Assembly (NCBI GenBank): GCA_029260235.1
Contig: JAJDDP010000133.1
Span: 1 to 63,233, forward strand
Direction: 5' to 3'
DNA from: Phycisphaerae bacterium
GTDB taxonomy: Bacteria > Planctomycetota > Phycisphaerae > UBA1845
DNA length: 63,233 nucleotides
In this document: one piece after another, positions 34,899 through 43,697 of the stretch
Numbering within the stretch: the stretch's first letter is position 1
Layout of the letters: each line of letters opens with the position of its first letter
Notes under the pieces: model-generated
The model's database searches: none
Seen by the model: the letters and a program-made list of their open reading frames with translations, nothing else
What the model was told of the DNA's origin: nothing
Program-made: the position numbers and the translations under genes

Positions 34899-35987
34899 AT
34901 GGCGCGCGAAACAAAACTGGGCATGTTGGTTGGCCTTGGCTTCATCATCTGCTTCGCCATCATCTTAGAAAACAGAGGGCGCCGCGATCAAGTCTCTCCG
35001 CAGATGCCGCACGAAATGCTTGCCCAGACAGGATCTGATGTGACCACCGTGTCGCCAGCAGTCGTCGAAGGTCGTGTGCGCAACTACACCGAACAGGTCC
35101 GCAACCGCAACCAACGTCCCGAGGCTGTCCCCCGACGGGAAATCGCACAGCTCCGAAACGATGCAGCCCCAGCGGACATCGAAACCGAAACTCCAATCTT
35201 GCCGACCCTGGCTCGTGATTTTGGAGAAGGTCATTTGAATGGTCGCCGATCCCTCGGTGGCGAGCCTGCGACGCGTCTTGCAAACAGCGGCGTGGAATCT
35301 GTCGATACGGGCCTGCGAGACCGAACTGCGGATCGAGCGACGACCAGCGTTGGGCACGCCAAGACCTTGGCCGAGCCGCCTCCCCAGGATACGCGATTTG
35401 TCCCCGCCCGATCTGAAGCAGAGGTTAGCCTGAGCGCTTCGGTTTCAGGCAGCGGGCAGCCCTCAGTAGCCAACAGCCCAAAGCAAGTTCCACCCAAGGA
35501 AAAAAAATCTTTACCGAGTCAGATGTACACGGTGCAGAAGAGTGACAGCCTGTATGCCATCGCCAAGCGGTTTTATGGCCGGCCCTCAAAGCATGTAGTC
35601 GACGCCATTTTCGACGCCAACCGGTCGAGCATGTCCAGCCCCAACGACATTCGCGTTGGCCAGAAGATCGCATTGCCGGGGTTGCAAGGTCAGTTGAAGT
35701 CAAATCCCACGGCCACTCCGAAGCCAACTGCCAAGGAGGCGACTCCGAAGAAGAGCAACGCACTCAAACCCCCAGCAGCAGGCAAGAAGTACAGGTACTA
35801 TCAAATCAAGAAGGGTGATCGGTATGCGACGATAGCCCGTGATCAACTCGGCGATGCATCCCGCTGGAAGGAAATCGCCGACATTAACTTGGACAAGTTT
35901 CCCGATGCGTCAAAAATCCGTTATGGCGTGCGCATCCGGTTGCCATTGGACGCTCCATCTACCCGCAAGACGAGCATGCCCTCATGA
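34899..35987 (+). CDS. Membrane-anchored double-LysM protein in the division cluster
   Basis: A 362-residue protein. The ATG at 34899 is chosen because GGAGGAG lies 7 bases before it. An N-terminal membrane segment (about residues 8-25, LGMLVGLGFIICFAIIL) places the rest outside the cytoplasm. After a charged, likely unstructured region come two LysM-type peptidoglycan-binding domains: about 205-265 (MYTVQKSDSLYAIAKRFYGR, then IRVGQKIALPG) and about 300-355 (YQIKKGDRYATIARDQLGD, then IRYGVRIRLP). It should hold the division or elongation complex to the wall. Its stop overlaps the ftsL-like start by 4 bases. LysM genes are not usual at this place in dcw clusters. Confidence 0.85.
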   Translation: MARETKLGMLVGLGFIICFAIILENRGRRDQVSPQMPHEMLAQTGSDVTTVSPAVVEGRVRNYTEQVRNRNQRPEAVPRREIAQLRNDAAPADIETETPILPTLARDFGEGHLNGRRSLGGEPATRLANSGVESVDTGLRDRTADRATTSVGHAKTLAEPPPQDTRFVPARSEAEVSLSASVSGSGQPSVANSPKQVPPKEKKSLPSQMYTVQKSDSLYAIAKRFYGRPSKHVVDAIFDANRSSMSSPNDIRVGQKIALPGLQGQLKSNPTATPKPTAKEATPKKSNALKPPAAGKKYRYYQIKKGDRYATIARDQLGDASRWKEIADINLDKFPDASKIRYGVRIRLPLDAPSTRKTSMPS

Positions 35988-36268
35988 CTGTCGGCCGGGG
36001 ATTGGTGCTGATCGCCCTGTTTGTCGGAATGGGGTTGCTGCGGGTACATCTTCGATCAGAAGAAACACGGATGAGCGCCCGCATCCAGAACCTCCTTCAT
36101 GAAAGAATTCAGTTGCGTCGCGAATCGTGGGCGTTGCAAATGGAAATCGCTCGGCTGAGCACGCCTGATCGCATTCGTAATCGGACCGATCAGTGGCGGC
36201 TCGAAGTTCGGGCTCCCTGGCCCATGAACCTCGCCGATGTCGAAGGCCAGCGTCTGGCACGCCAGTAG
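35984..36268 (+). CDS. FtsL-like small membrane division protein
   Basis: A 94-residue bitopic protein with one membrane segment near the N-terminus (about residues 6-22, LVLIALFVGMGLLRVHL) followed by a leucine-zipper-like helix (ARIQNLLHERIQLRRESWAL) and a short basic tail. This is the size and topology of FtsL, which forms a complex with FtsB and FtsQ and activates FtsW-FtsI. Sequence identity to FtsL is always low, so the call rests on topology plus position: it lies directly before ftsI and overlaps the LysM gene by ATGA (35984-35987). No FtsB-like gene is visible. Confidence 0.7.
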   Translation: MTVGRGLVLIALFVGMGLLRVHLRSEETRMSARIQNLLHERIQLRRESWALQMEIARLSTPDRIRNRTDQWRLEVRAPWPMNLADVEGQRLARQ

Positions 36269-36363
36269 CAACGTCCGTCTTGTGTCTGGAATGTAGGCTG
36301 AGTTCTGCGGTTGGAGATTGCGTTGTCAAACATAGGCTAAACTGCACCTCAAGGAATACAGCC

Positions 36364-38115
36364 ATGGAAACGAATTCAGCCGCTGCCTGGAACCGTCGCC
36401 AACGTAGGGCCGTCATCGCACTATCGATGTTCATCGGCTTTGGATCGATAGCCCTTGCCGCCCGGCTTGCTCATATCAATACGGGCATGTATCCCCGGTT
36501 GTCTGCTTTGCGGCAATCGCAGTACAGCGGCACATCGTTGGTGCCGGCGCGGCGGGGAATGATCGTGGACTCCTGCGGACGGGTGTTGGCGGGTAGTCGC
36601 GATCTGTATGGCGTATTTGTTGATCCAAGCCTCATGGAGAACCTCGAACTCTCTGCCCAGAAGTTGGGCGCCATCTTGCAGGAAGATCCAGGCCAACTCG
36701 AACACCTCATTCGCAGCACCACCTCGCGCCGATTCTGCTGGCTTAAACATAGGATCGAGAAAGTTGACGCCCAAGCCATCAGCCAGGCCGACATTCCGGG
36801 TGTTGGCCTCCAGCAGGAGTCGGTCCGGCACTATCCAACCGAACAATCAATGGCCCAGGTCTTGGGCATTGTCAGCGCAGATGGAAGAGGTTTGGAGGGG
36901 CTTGAGACGAAGTATGATGCGTGGCTCCGCGGCCAGGACGGGCGTGTCTGGACGGTTCATGACACACGAAGAAGGCCAATCAGATTCAGCGATAATCGGC
37001 AAAGCCCGAACAAGTCTGCCCGTGACGGCGGACACATCGTTCTTACGCTGGACAGCGCCATTCAAGGGTTCGCCGAAGACGCGCTGGCAAGGCAGGTCAC
37101 CAAGTTTGAGGCCAAGAGCGGCGTCAGCATCGCCATGGATCCGATGACTGGTGACGTTCTTGCTATGGCATCGTTCCCTAGTTTCGATCCAAACTCTTAC
37201 GCTGAGCATTCGGTTGATTTCCGGCGAAACCGAGCCCTCACCGACATGGTAGAACCAGGAAGTACGTTCAAATCGTTCATCGGATCTACGGCCATTGCGG
37301 AGGGTGTTGTTCAGCCGGGGGAGATGATCGATTGCCACAACGGCCTGCATGTGATCGGCCGTAGAAAACTTCACGATTCACATCCGTATGGAATGCTGAG
37401 CTTCGAAGATGTGATCGCCAAGAGCAGCAACATCGCAATGGCATCCCTGGGGCAAAAGCTCGGAAATGACCGGTTGTATCAGGCTGTGCGGCGGTTCGGC
37501 TTTGGCCAACCTACGGGCATCGGATTTCCTGGCGAAGCAAGCGGCGGGGTCCGGGACTTCGCCACTTGGACCAGCTATTCGACCTGCTCGATCCCCATGG
37601 GGCAGGAAATCGCCGTGACGCCGATCCAACTGATCGCCGCGTTCTGCGCTATTGCCAACGACGGCATCTTGCTGAAGCCTCGCTTGGTGCGGGCCAAACT
37701 TTCGCCTGAGGGAATCCCCGTAGAAGAATTCAGCGGGCCTGACCCGGTACGGCGGGTACTGCCCAGCAGCGTGGCAGATTATTTTGTGCGGACCGTTTTG
37801 ACCGGCGTCGTCAACGGCACAACCAGCGCCCGCAATGCCCGCGTCGCTGGGTATCAGGTCTTCGGTAAAACCGGGACGGCGGAATTGTCTTACAAGGACC
37901 GGGCTGGCTACGAACCGGGTGCATACATGTCTGCATTTGTGGGAGCTGCCCCAGCCGACGATCCGCGGATCGCGGTGCTGGTGATGATCCAATATCCAAA
38001 CCCAAAAATTGGATACTACGGTGGCGTTGTTTCAGGGCCGGCCGTTTCGGAAATCCTATCGGCGGCGTTGCCCTACTTGGGCGTAGAGCCCGAAGATCCA
38101 GCCATAGATCAGTAG
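36364..38115 (+). CDS. ftsI: Septal peptidoglycan transpeptidase (class B penicillin-binding protein)
   Basis: A 583-residue PBP2/FtsI-type enzyme that cross-links new septal or lateral wall. The ATG at 36364 has AAGGA 8 bases before it; a longer frame from 36193 is not supported. One membrane segment (about residues 18-38) precedes a dimerisation domain with LVPARRGMIVDSCGRVLAGS. The transpeptidase domain has SxxK at S300 (GSTFKSF), SxN at S354-N356 (SSN) and KTG at K502 (FGKTGTAEL). All active-site motifs are intact. No PASTA domain is present. Its place after ftsL and before murE, and ftsW further on, fits a division role. Confidence 0.93.
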   Translation: METNSAAAWNRRQRRAVIALSMFIGFGSIALAARLAHINTGMYPRLSALRQSQYSGTSLVPARRGMIVDSCGRVLAGSRDLYGVFVDPSLMENLELSAQKLGAILQEDPGQLEHLIRSTTSRRFCWLKHRIEKVDAQAISQADIPGVGLQQESVRHYPTEQSMAQVLGIVSADGRGLEGLETKYDAWLRGQDGRVWTVHDTRRRPIRFSDNRQSPNKSARDGGHIVLTLDSAIQGFAEDALARQVTKFEAKSGVSIAMDPMTGDVLAMASFPSFDPNSYAEHSVDFRRNRALTDMVEPGSTFKSFIGSTAIAEGVVQPGEMIDCHNGLHVIGRRKLHDSHPYGMLSFEDVIAKSSNIAMASLGQKLGNDRLYQAVRRFGFGQPTGIGFPGEASGGVRDFATWTSYSTCSIPMGQEIAVTPIQLIAAFCAIANDGILLKPRLVRAKLSPEGIPVEEFSGPDPVRRVLPSSVADYFVRTVLTGVVNGTTSARNARVAGYQVFGKTGTAELSYKDRAGYEPGAYMSAFVGAAPADDPRIAVLVMIQYPNPKIGYYGGVVSGPAVSEILSAALPYLGVEPEDPAIDQ

Positions 38116-38274
38116 CTCGCCAAGCGGTGCATGTGCAAAGGTTGAAGCCTGTCTCTGTGATTTGTTCTCAATTCACAAGATCAGCGCCACGAGGTCAGAC
38201 AATTCGACGGGCTGTTGGGGCAAGGCGGGGGGACGCGGAGTCCTTGACCGGATAAGATGGGAAGGAACGAAACT

Positions 38275-39807
38275 ATGGAAGGATCCGCCTCGCCAATCAC
38301 TGCCTCAGCACGGACGCTTGGCCAACTCTGCGATCAGGCGGGTTTGCCGAGGCCGACTCAAGATTCGACCGCTTCTTTGGCGGTGACGGGTTTCACCGAC
38401 GACTCTCGGCTGGTTGTACCCGGTGCTTGCTTCATCGCAGTTCAAGGCCATGAGGTTGATGGCCATGACTTCATCGAAGAAGCAGTAAGGCGTGGAGCGG
38501 CCGTCATCATCTGCGAGAGATCCACGCAGATGTCCAGTGAGATTGGCGTCCTGCGACTGCCAGATACGCGAAGTGCGGTCTCGCGCCTCGCTTCGGTCTT
38601 CTACGGCTTGGTCGATCACGACTTGTCGCTGATCGGTGTGACCGGCACGAATGGCAAGAGCACGACCTGCGAAATCTTGCAAAAGATTCTCAAATCCGCC
38701 GGGCAGAAGTGTGCCCTGTTGGGGACGATCCGCAATGACCTGGTCAGCGCCACACGGGCATCGCGTTTGACGACACCGGGACCGATCCAAGTCTGCGAGT
38801 ATCTTTGCGAAGCTGCCGAAGCCGGCGCCAAACACGCGGTCATGGAAGTGTCCAGCCATGCCCTCGACCAGCACCGCTGCGCCGGTCTCGATTTCTCGGT
38901 TGCGGTGCTAACCAACATTTCAGGCGACCATTTGGATTACCACGGTACCACCGACGCCTATGTAGCCGCCAAGAAACGCCTGTTCGATGCGCTAGACCCG
39001 TCGGCTGTGGCAGTGATCAATGGCGACGATGACTTCGCGGGCCAGATTGTGAGTGACTGCCAAGGTAGGGTTGTGCGCTATGGCATCGACTCATCCCCGC
39101 TGGATTCTCGCGCGGAGCTGACCACGCTGACGGCAGAGGGAAGCGTTTTCACGGTCATCGGGCCGCGGGGCGCCTTGCCCGTACAGGCGAGGTTGATTGG
39201 CAAACACAATGTGATGAACATACTGGCCGCGGCGACATGTGCCCGTGAGATGGGTGTTGATGATCAAGCAATTCGGCGAGGCATTGAGTCAATCGACTTT
39301 GTGCGTGGGCGACTCGAGCCGGTGTGCGTGGATGGGCAGCGGTTCTCGGTCTTGGTGGACTATGCCCACACCGACGACGCATTGGAGAGGGTGTTGTCCG
39401 CCACCGAGTCGTTGACGTCAGGGCGCTTGATTTGCGTGTTTGGCTGCGGCGGCGATCGAGATCGGAGCAAGCGTCCGCGGATGGCGGCTGCAGTGGGTCG
39501 TCACGCTGATTTAGCGATTGTGACCAATGACAACCCCCGCGATGAGGATCCCGAGGCCATTGTTGAGGACATCCTGCCAGGTTTTGAGTTCAACGGTCGG
39601 TGTAGCGTCGAGATCGAACCCAACAGGCGGACGGCGATACAACTGGCAGTCTTTGAAGCCAGTCCGGGAGACACGGTCCTCATCGCCGGCAAAGGGCACG
39701 AGCAGTTCCAAATCACAGGAACCGTCAAGCAGCCGTTCGACGATGTGGCCGAGGCGAAACGTTGCCTCTCGACCCGTTTTGATGTCGCCGACGAGGTACA
39801 CGCGTGA
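38275..39807 (+). CDS. murE: UDP-MurNAc-tripeptide synthetase MurE (meso-diaminopimelate type)
   Basis: A 510-residue cytoplasmic ligase adding the third amino acid to UDP-MurNAc-L-Ala-D-Glu. The ATG at 38275 follows AAGGA by 8 bases and is preferred to ATG 38257. The ATP loop is GVTGTNGKSTTCEIL (about residues 123-137), the substrate loop TTPGPIQVCEYL, and VDYAHTDDALERVL near the C-terminus. The specificity motif is DNPRDEDP: DNPR marks meso-diaminopimelate, so the peptidoglycan is probably of the mDAP type. The GTG start of murF overlaps its stop by 4 bases. Confidence 0.95.
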   Translation: MEGSASPITASARTLGQLCDQAGLPRPTQDSTASLAVTGFTDDSRLVVPGACFIAVQGHEVDGHDFIEEAVRRGAAVIICERSTQMSSEIGVLRLPDTRSAVSRLASVFYGLVDHDLSLIGVTGTNGKSTTCEILQKILKSAGQKCALLGTIRNDLVSATRASRLTTPGPIQVCEYLCEAAEAGAKHAVMEVSSHALDQHRCAGLDFSVAVLTNISGDHLDYHGTTDAYVAAKKRLFDALDPSAVAVINGDDDFAGQIVSDCQGRVVRYGIDSSPLDSRAELTTLTAEGSVFTVIGPRGALPVQARLIGKHNVMNILAAATCAREMGVDDQAIRRGIESIDFVRGRLEPVCVDGQRFSVLVDYAHTDDALERVLSATESLTSGRLICVFGCGGDRDRSKRPRMAAAVGRHADLAIVTNDNPRDEDPEAIVEDILPGFEFNGRCSVEIEPNRRTAIQLAVFEASPGDTVLIAGKGHEQFQITGTVKQPFDDVAEAKRCLSTRFDVADEVHA

Positions 39808-41216
39808 TCCGAGCGCCCCTTGGTCAGGTTGCTTCGGTTGTAGAGGGCGAGCCGGGCGGATTGAACCCAGAGCTGAGCATTCGGCGGGTATCCATTGACT
39901 CGCGCGAGATCGAGCCGGGCGACCTTTTTGTGGCTGTGCGGGGCGAGCGATTCGATGGGCATGATTTTGTTCCCCAGGCTTTGGATCGCGGCGCCTTAGC
40001 ATGTGTTGTCTCTAGGCCCATTGATGGGAGAGCGCAGTCCCTCATCACCGTGGATGACACGGTGGCGGCTTTGGCTCGGCTGGCCTCGTGGCATCGCCAG
40101 CGAACGACGGCGACGGTGATCGCGGTCACCGGCAGCAACGGAAAAACAACCACCAAGAACATGATCCACCACATCCTGGGCGCTCAACTTAAGGGCAAGG
40201 CTGCGGTCAAGAGCTTCAACAACCACCTGGGCGTCCCCCTCACGCTACTGACTGCCGAGGTAGACGATGACTATCTGGTCGTCGAGGTGGGCAGTAGTGC
40301 TCCGGGCGAGGTGGGTCGACTTTCTGGCATAGCTGAACCTGACATCGGTATCATCACCTCGGTTGGCTGGTCACATTTGGAAGGCTTGGGCGATGTCGAG
40401 GGTGTACGTCAAGAGAAGATGGCCTTGTTGAGGCACATCAGGCCTGATGGGCTGGCGCTGGTCAACACCGATCTGGAGGCGACGCGCAATGCGATGGATC
40501 AAGATGGCGCCCTCTGCCAAGGGCTCAGGCAGAATTCCGTGGCTATTACGACCTTTGGTCTGGACGATTCCGCCACTCTCCGGGTGACTGAAGCCAAGAG
40601 TGGCCTCAGCGGCGTTTCGTTCAGCGTCAATCGAGGTCGAGCATGGCGACTACCGATTTGCGGTCGCCATCATGCGGGCAATGCTGTGGCTGCGATTTCG
40701 GTCGCTCAAAGACTGGGGCTGACCGGCGAGCAGATCGCAGAAGCGCTAGCCTCGTTTCGGGCGGCAGACAAGCGGCTTGAGGTAACCCAAGTTGCAGGGG
40801 TTGCTGTGATCAACGATTCCTATAACGCCAACCCTTCGAGTACACTGGCGGCGATTGACTTGCTCACGGACTGCGACGGGCGTCGTGGGTTAGCCATCGG
40901 CGATATGCTTGAGTTGGGCAGCCATGCCGAGCAGCAGCACCGCCGCATTGGTCGCCGGACAGCCCAAGCTGGGATTAGTGTTCTGGTCGCCGTCGGGAAA
41001 CAGGCTGAGGATGTGATGAGCGGAGCGCGCGAGATTCGCCCAGATATTCGGGGAGGCGCATTTTTGGATGTGGAGGCCGCCGTCGGCGCGCTAGAGGGAT
41101 GGATCGACCATGTAGATGTGATCCTGGTCAAGGGTTCGCGGGCGATGGCTATGGAGCGGTTGGCGGCGGCGGTTGAACGCGCGGTCGAGGGCCGCACGGT
41201 ACAACGTACTGTCTAG
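39804..41216 (+). CDS. murF: UDP-MurNAc-tripeptide D-alanyl-D-alanine ligase MurF
   Basis: A 470-residue ligase that adds D-Ala-D-Ala to the UDP-MurNAc-tripeptide in the cytoplasm. The ATP loop is VTGSNGKTTTKNMI (about residues 110-123), followed by NNHLGVPLTLL, the acidic VEVGSSAPGE and NDSYNANPSSTLAAI near residue 338. The N-terminal block VSIDSREIEPGDLFVAV is typical. It starts with GTG in a 4-base overlap with murE, so the two are translationally coupled. Confidence 0.95.
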   Translation: MIRAPLGQVASVVEGEPGGLNPELSIRRVSIDSREIEPGDLFVAVRGERFDGHDFVPQALDRGALACVVSRPIDGRAQSLITVDDTVAALARLASWHRQRTTATVIAVTGSNGKTTTKNMIHHILGAQLKGKAAVKSFNNHLGVPLTLLTAEVDDDYLVVEVGSSAPGEVGRLSGIAEPDIGIITSVGWSHLEGLGDVEGVRQEKMALLRHIRPDGLALVNTDLEATRNAMDQDGALCQGLRQNSVAITTFGLDDSATLRVTEAKSGLSGVSFSVNRGRAWRLPICGRHHAGNAVAAISVAQRLGLTGEQIAEALASFRAADKRLEVTQVAGVAVINDSYNANPSSTLAAIDLLTDCDGRRGLAIGDMLELGSHAEQQHRRIGRRTAQAGISVLVAVGKQAEDVMSGAREIRPDIRGGAFLDVEAAVGALEGWIDHVDVILVKGSRAMAMERLAAAVERAVEGRTVQRTV

Positions 41217-41275
41217 ACCTGGGTACAACCGATCCAGTAGGCGGGGCTAGCGAACTTGGTTTGAGTTTAGAACGA

Positions 41276-42418
41276 ATGCTGTATTTGCTGTTTGAACATT
41301 GGGCTGGTGATCGACATTACGCGCACGAGAACGTTTTGTTCCGGGGCGTTTTGGCGGCGATTTTTTGCTTTCTGTTTACCGTTGTGCTTGCTCCGCGGGT
41401 GATTCGTCAGCTTATTCGCTGGAAGCTAGGTGATCGCCCGGAATTCGACAACGCATCGCTGAATGAGCTGACCCGAGACAAACACAAGATTCCCACCATG
41501 GGAGGCCTGCTGATCTTGGCAGCGATTGCCCTGGGAACGTTGTTGTTCGCTGATCCGTCCAATTACTACGTCTTGATGAGTCTGTTCTGTTTGGTGTGGC
41601 TAGGTTTGCTCGGAGCAGTGGACGATTGGTTCAAGCTGACCGCTAGATTTCGCAGTGGATCGCGGGACGGCTTGAGAAGTCAAGAAAAACTGGTGTTTCA
41701 AGCCGGGTTGGGCGTCTTGCTGGGCTATTTCATCTTTGGGTTTGGACGTACGAACGTCGCGGTGTTGGGATCTGCTGCTGATGTGACTCAGATTGAAACG
41801 TACCGCATATTGGCTGTCCCGTTCTATAAGCAGGGTCTCGCCCTGGGCGTATTCGGATTCATGGCCATCACCGTGTTGGTGATTACCTTCACTTCCAACG
41901 CGGTCAACCTGACCGATGGCATGGACGGATTAGCCTCGGGCTGTGTGGCCATGTGCGCGGTTGTGTTCATGATTCTCTGCTACCTCGTAGGGGATGAACG
42001 ATCAGCCGGCACGCTCTTGATCCCGCATGTGCCGCTCAGCGGAGAACTTACGGTGCTTTGCGGATCGATTTTGGGCGCTACGGTGGGTTTTCTCTGGTAT
42101 AATTGTCACCCGGCCCGGGTTTTTATGGGCGATACCGGGTCTTTGCCGCTGGGTGGCTTGATGGGTTTCGTCGCCATCGTCACCCGACAGGAGTTGATTC
42201 TGCTTATCGCCGGAGGCGTCTTCGTGGTCGAAGCAGCCTCGGTGATCATGCAGGTGAGCTACTTCAAGGCGACCGGTGGCAAACGAATTTTTGCGGTTGC
42301 CCCGATCCACCATCACTTCCACGTGCGTGGTTGGTCGGAGCCTCAGACCGTGGTTCGATTCTGGATTGCGGCGGCTATGTTTGGTGGGGTGGCGTTGGCT
42401 ACCCTGAAGCTGCGCTAG
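41276..42418 (+). CDS. mraY: Phospho-MurNAc-pentapeptide transferase MraY
   Basis: A 380-residue membrane enzyme that makes lipid I by moving phospho-MurNAc-pentapeptide to undecaprenyl phosphate. The ATG at 41276 gives the family start MLYLLFEHW; the longer frame would begin with TTG at 41261. The acidic catalytic residues lie in LGAVDDWFKL and NAVNLTDGMDGLAS, and the histidine block is PIHHHFHVRGWSE. About ten membrane segments are visible. In most dcw clusters murD follows; here ftsW follows directly after 49 bases. Confidence 0.95.
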   Translation: MLYLLFEHWAGDRHYAHENVLFRGVLAAIFCFLFTVVLAPRVIRQLIRWKLGDRPEFDNASLNELTRDKHKIPTMGGLLILAAIALGTLLFADPSNYYVLMSLFCLVWLGLLGAVDDWFKLTARFRSGSRDGLRSQEKLVFQAGLGVLLGYFIFGFGRTNVAVLGSAADVTQIETYRILAVPFYKQGLALGVFGFMAITVLVITFTSNAVNLTDGMDGLASGCVAMCAVVFMILCYLVGDERSAGTLLIPHVPLSGELTVLCGSILGATVGFLWYNCHPARVFMGDTGSLPLGGLMGFVAIVTRQELILLIAGGVFVVEAASVIMQVSYFKATGGKRIFAVAPIHHHFHVRGWSEPQTVVRFWIAAAMFGGVALATLKLR

Positions 42419-42467
42419 TGCGTGTTGATGACTCAGGTGCCGGGACGGGTCTGGAGGTTCGTCAAGG

Positions 42468-43697
42468 ATGACGATTGAATCGAACTACGAACCGCGGGCA
42501 GAATCAACGGCCACGGGCATCATTCTGGTATCGGCTGCCCTCATGGGCGTAGGGTTAGTCGCAGTGGGATCGGCATCGGCCGGTTTGAAGGCCCCGATTT
42601 TCGGCCCTGGTTTTTTGCATACGACGCTGGGCCGTCAAGGCGTCTTCGTGTTGATGGGGCTGGCGACACTGTTGGCTACCGCTCATCTCTTTGGTCCGCG
42701 TTTCTTGAACTCGACCGTCTGGCGCCGTCGGATTATGTGGATCCTCTTTGTAGTTTGTGTGGCGTCACTTGTGGCAGCCTTGATCCCGGGGATTGGCGTT
42801 GTTCGCAACGGTGCCCGCCGATGGCTCCACTTTGGTCCGGCTGGCTTGGGACTTGGCTTTCAGCCGTCCGAATTGGCCAAGTTGGTGCTGATTGTTTTCA
42901 TGGCTATGTTCTTAGCCCGTCGGGGCGAGAAGTTGACACGATTCTGGACTGGCGTTGTTCCACCCTTCCTGTTGGTTGCGTTGTTTGCCTTGTTGGTGGG
43001 GGTCGAAGATTTTGGTACTGCGGCGCTGCTCGCCGTCGTGGGTGCAGCCATGATCTTGGTTGCGGGTGCCAACTTGCGACACTTGGCGATCCTGGCTCTG
43101 CCTACCTCGGCGGCCTTTGCTTACATGATCTACCTCAGGCCTTATCGCTGGGAACGGTTGGTCGGGTTTACGAATTTCTGGGACGATCCCCAGGGCAAAG
43201 GATATCACGCCGTTCAGTCGCTGATCGGGCTTTCTTCGGGCGGCTGGTTGGGCCTGGGCCTTGGTGGCAGTATTCAAAAGCACGGCTATCTGCCTGAGCG
43301 GACCACCGATTTTGTTTTCTCCATCTGGTACGAAGAAACCGGCTATCTCGGCGGCGTGGCGGTGATATTGCTGTTCGTTGCCCTGTTGTATCTGGGAGCG
43401 CGCGCCGCCCTGGCTGCTCGAACACCATTTGAACGTCTACTAGCCATTGGCGCGACGCTGATGGTCACCTTACAAGCTATGATCAATATCGCTGTCGTCA
43501 CCGTTTCAGTACCGACCAAGGGAATAGCGCTCCCGTTTGTTTCTGCCGGCGGTTCGGGCATCTTATTCCTGAGCATCGCGGTGGGGTTGCTAGCGGGCGT
43601 AGCCCTCAGAGGGCAGTACTCTCCGAGCCAGGATGGGTTGGAATGTGCTGAGACGCTTGGGCTGCATCCAGTCACTATCACGGAGCGTGGTTCATGA
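42468..43697 (+). CDS. ftsW: SEDS-family peptidoglycan polymerase FtsW
   Basis: A 409-residue polytopic membrane protein of the SEDS family, which polymerises glycan strands from lipid II together with a class B PBP. It has about ten membrane segments; the family loop reads VVRNGARRWLHFG, then GFQPSELAKLVLIVFMA, and later a GLGLGGSIQKHGYLPERTTDF loop containing the conserved Asp. Its place between mraY and murG, with ftsI upstream, favours FtsW rather than RodA. The ATGA at 43694-43697 overlaps the murG start. Confidence 0.92.
   Translation: MTIESNYEPRAESTATGIILVSAALMGVGLVAVGSASAGLKAPIFGPGFLHTTLGRQGVFVLMGLATLLATAHLFGPRFLNSTVWRRRIMWILFVVCVASLVAALIPGIGVVRNGARRWLHFGPAGLGLGFQPSELAKLVLIVFMAMFLARRGEKLTRFWTGVVPPFLLVALFALLVGVEDFGTAALLAVVGAAMILVAGANLRHLAILALPTSAAFAYMIYLRPYRWERLVGFTNFWDDPQGKGYHAVQSLIGLSSGGWLGLGLGGSIQKHGYLPERTTDFVFSIWYEETGYLGGVAVILLFVALLYLGARAALAARTPFERLLAIGATLMVTLQAMINIAVVTVSVPTKGIALPFVSAGGSGILFLSIAVGLLAGVALRGQYSPSQDGLECAETLGLHPVTITERGS

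Noticed and set aside
36193-36363. Longer ftsI start at 36193
   Set aside because: The extra 57 residues overlap the ftsL-like gene and have no family match; the ATG at 36364 has a good ribosome binding site.
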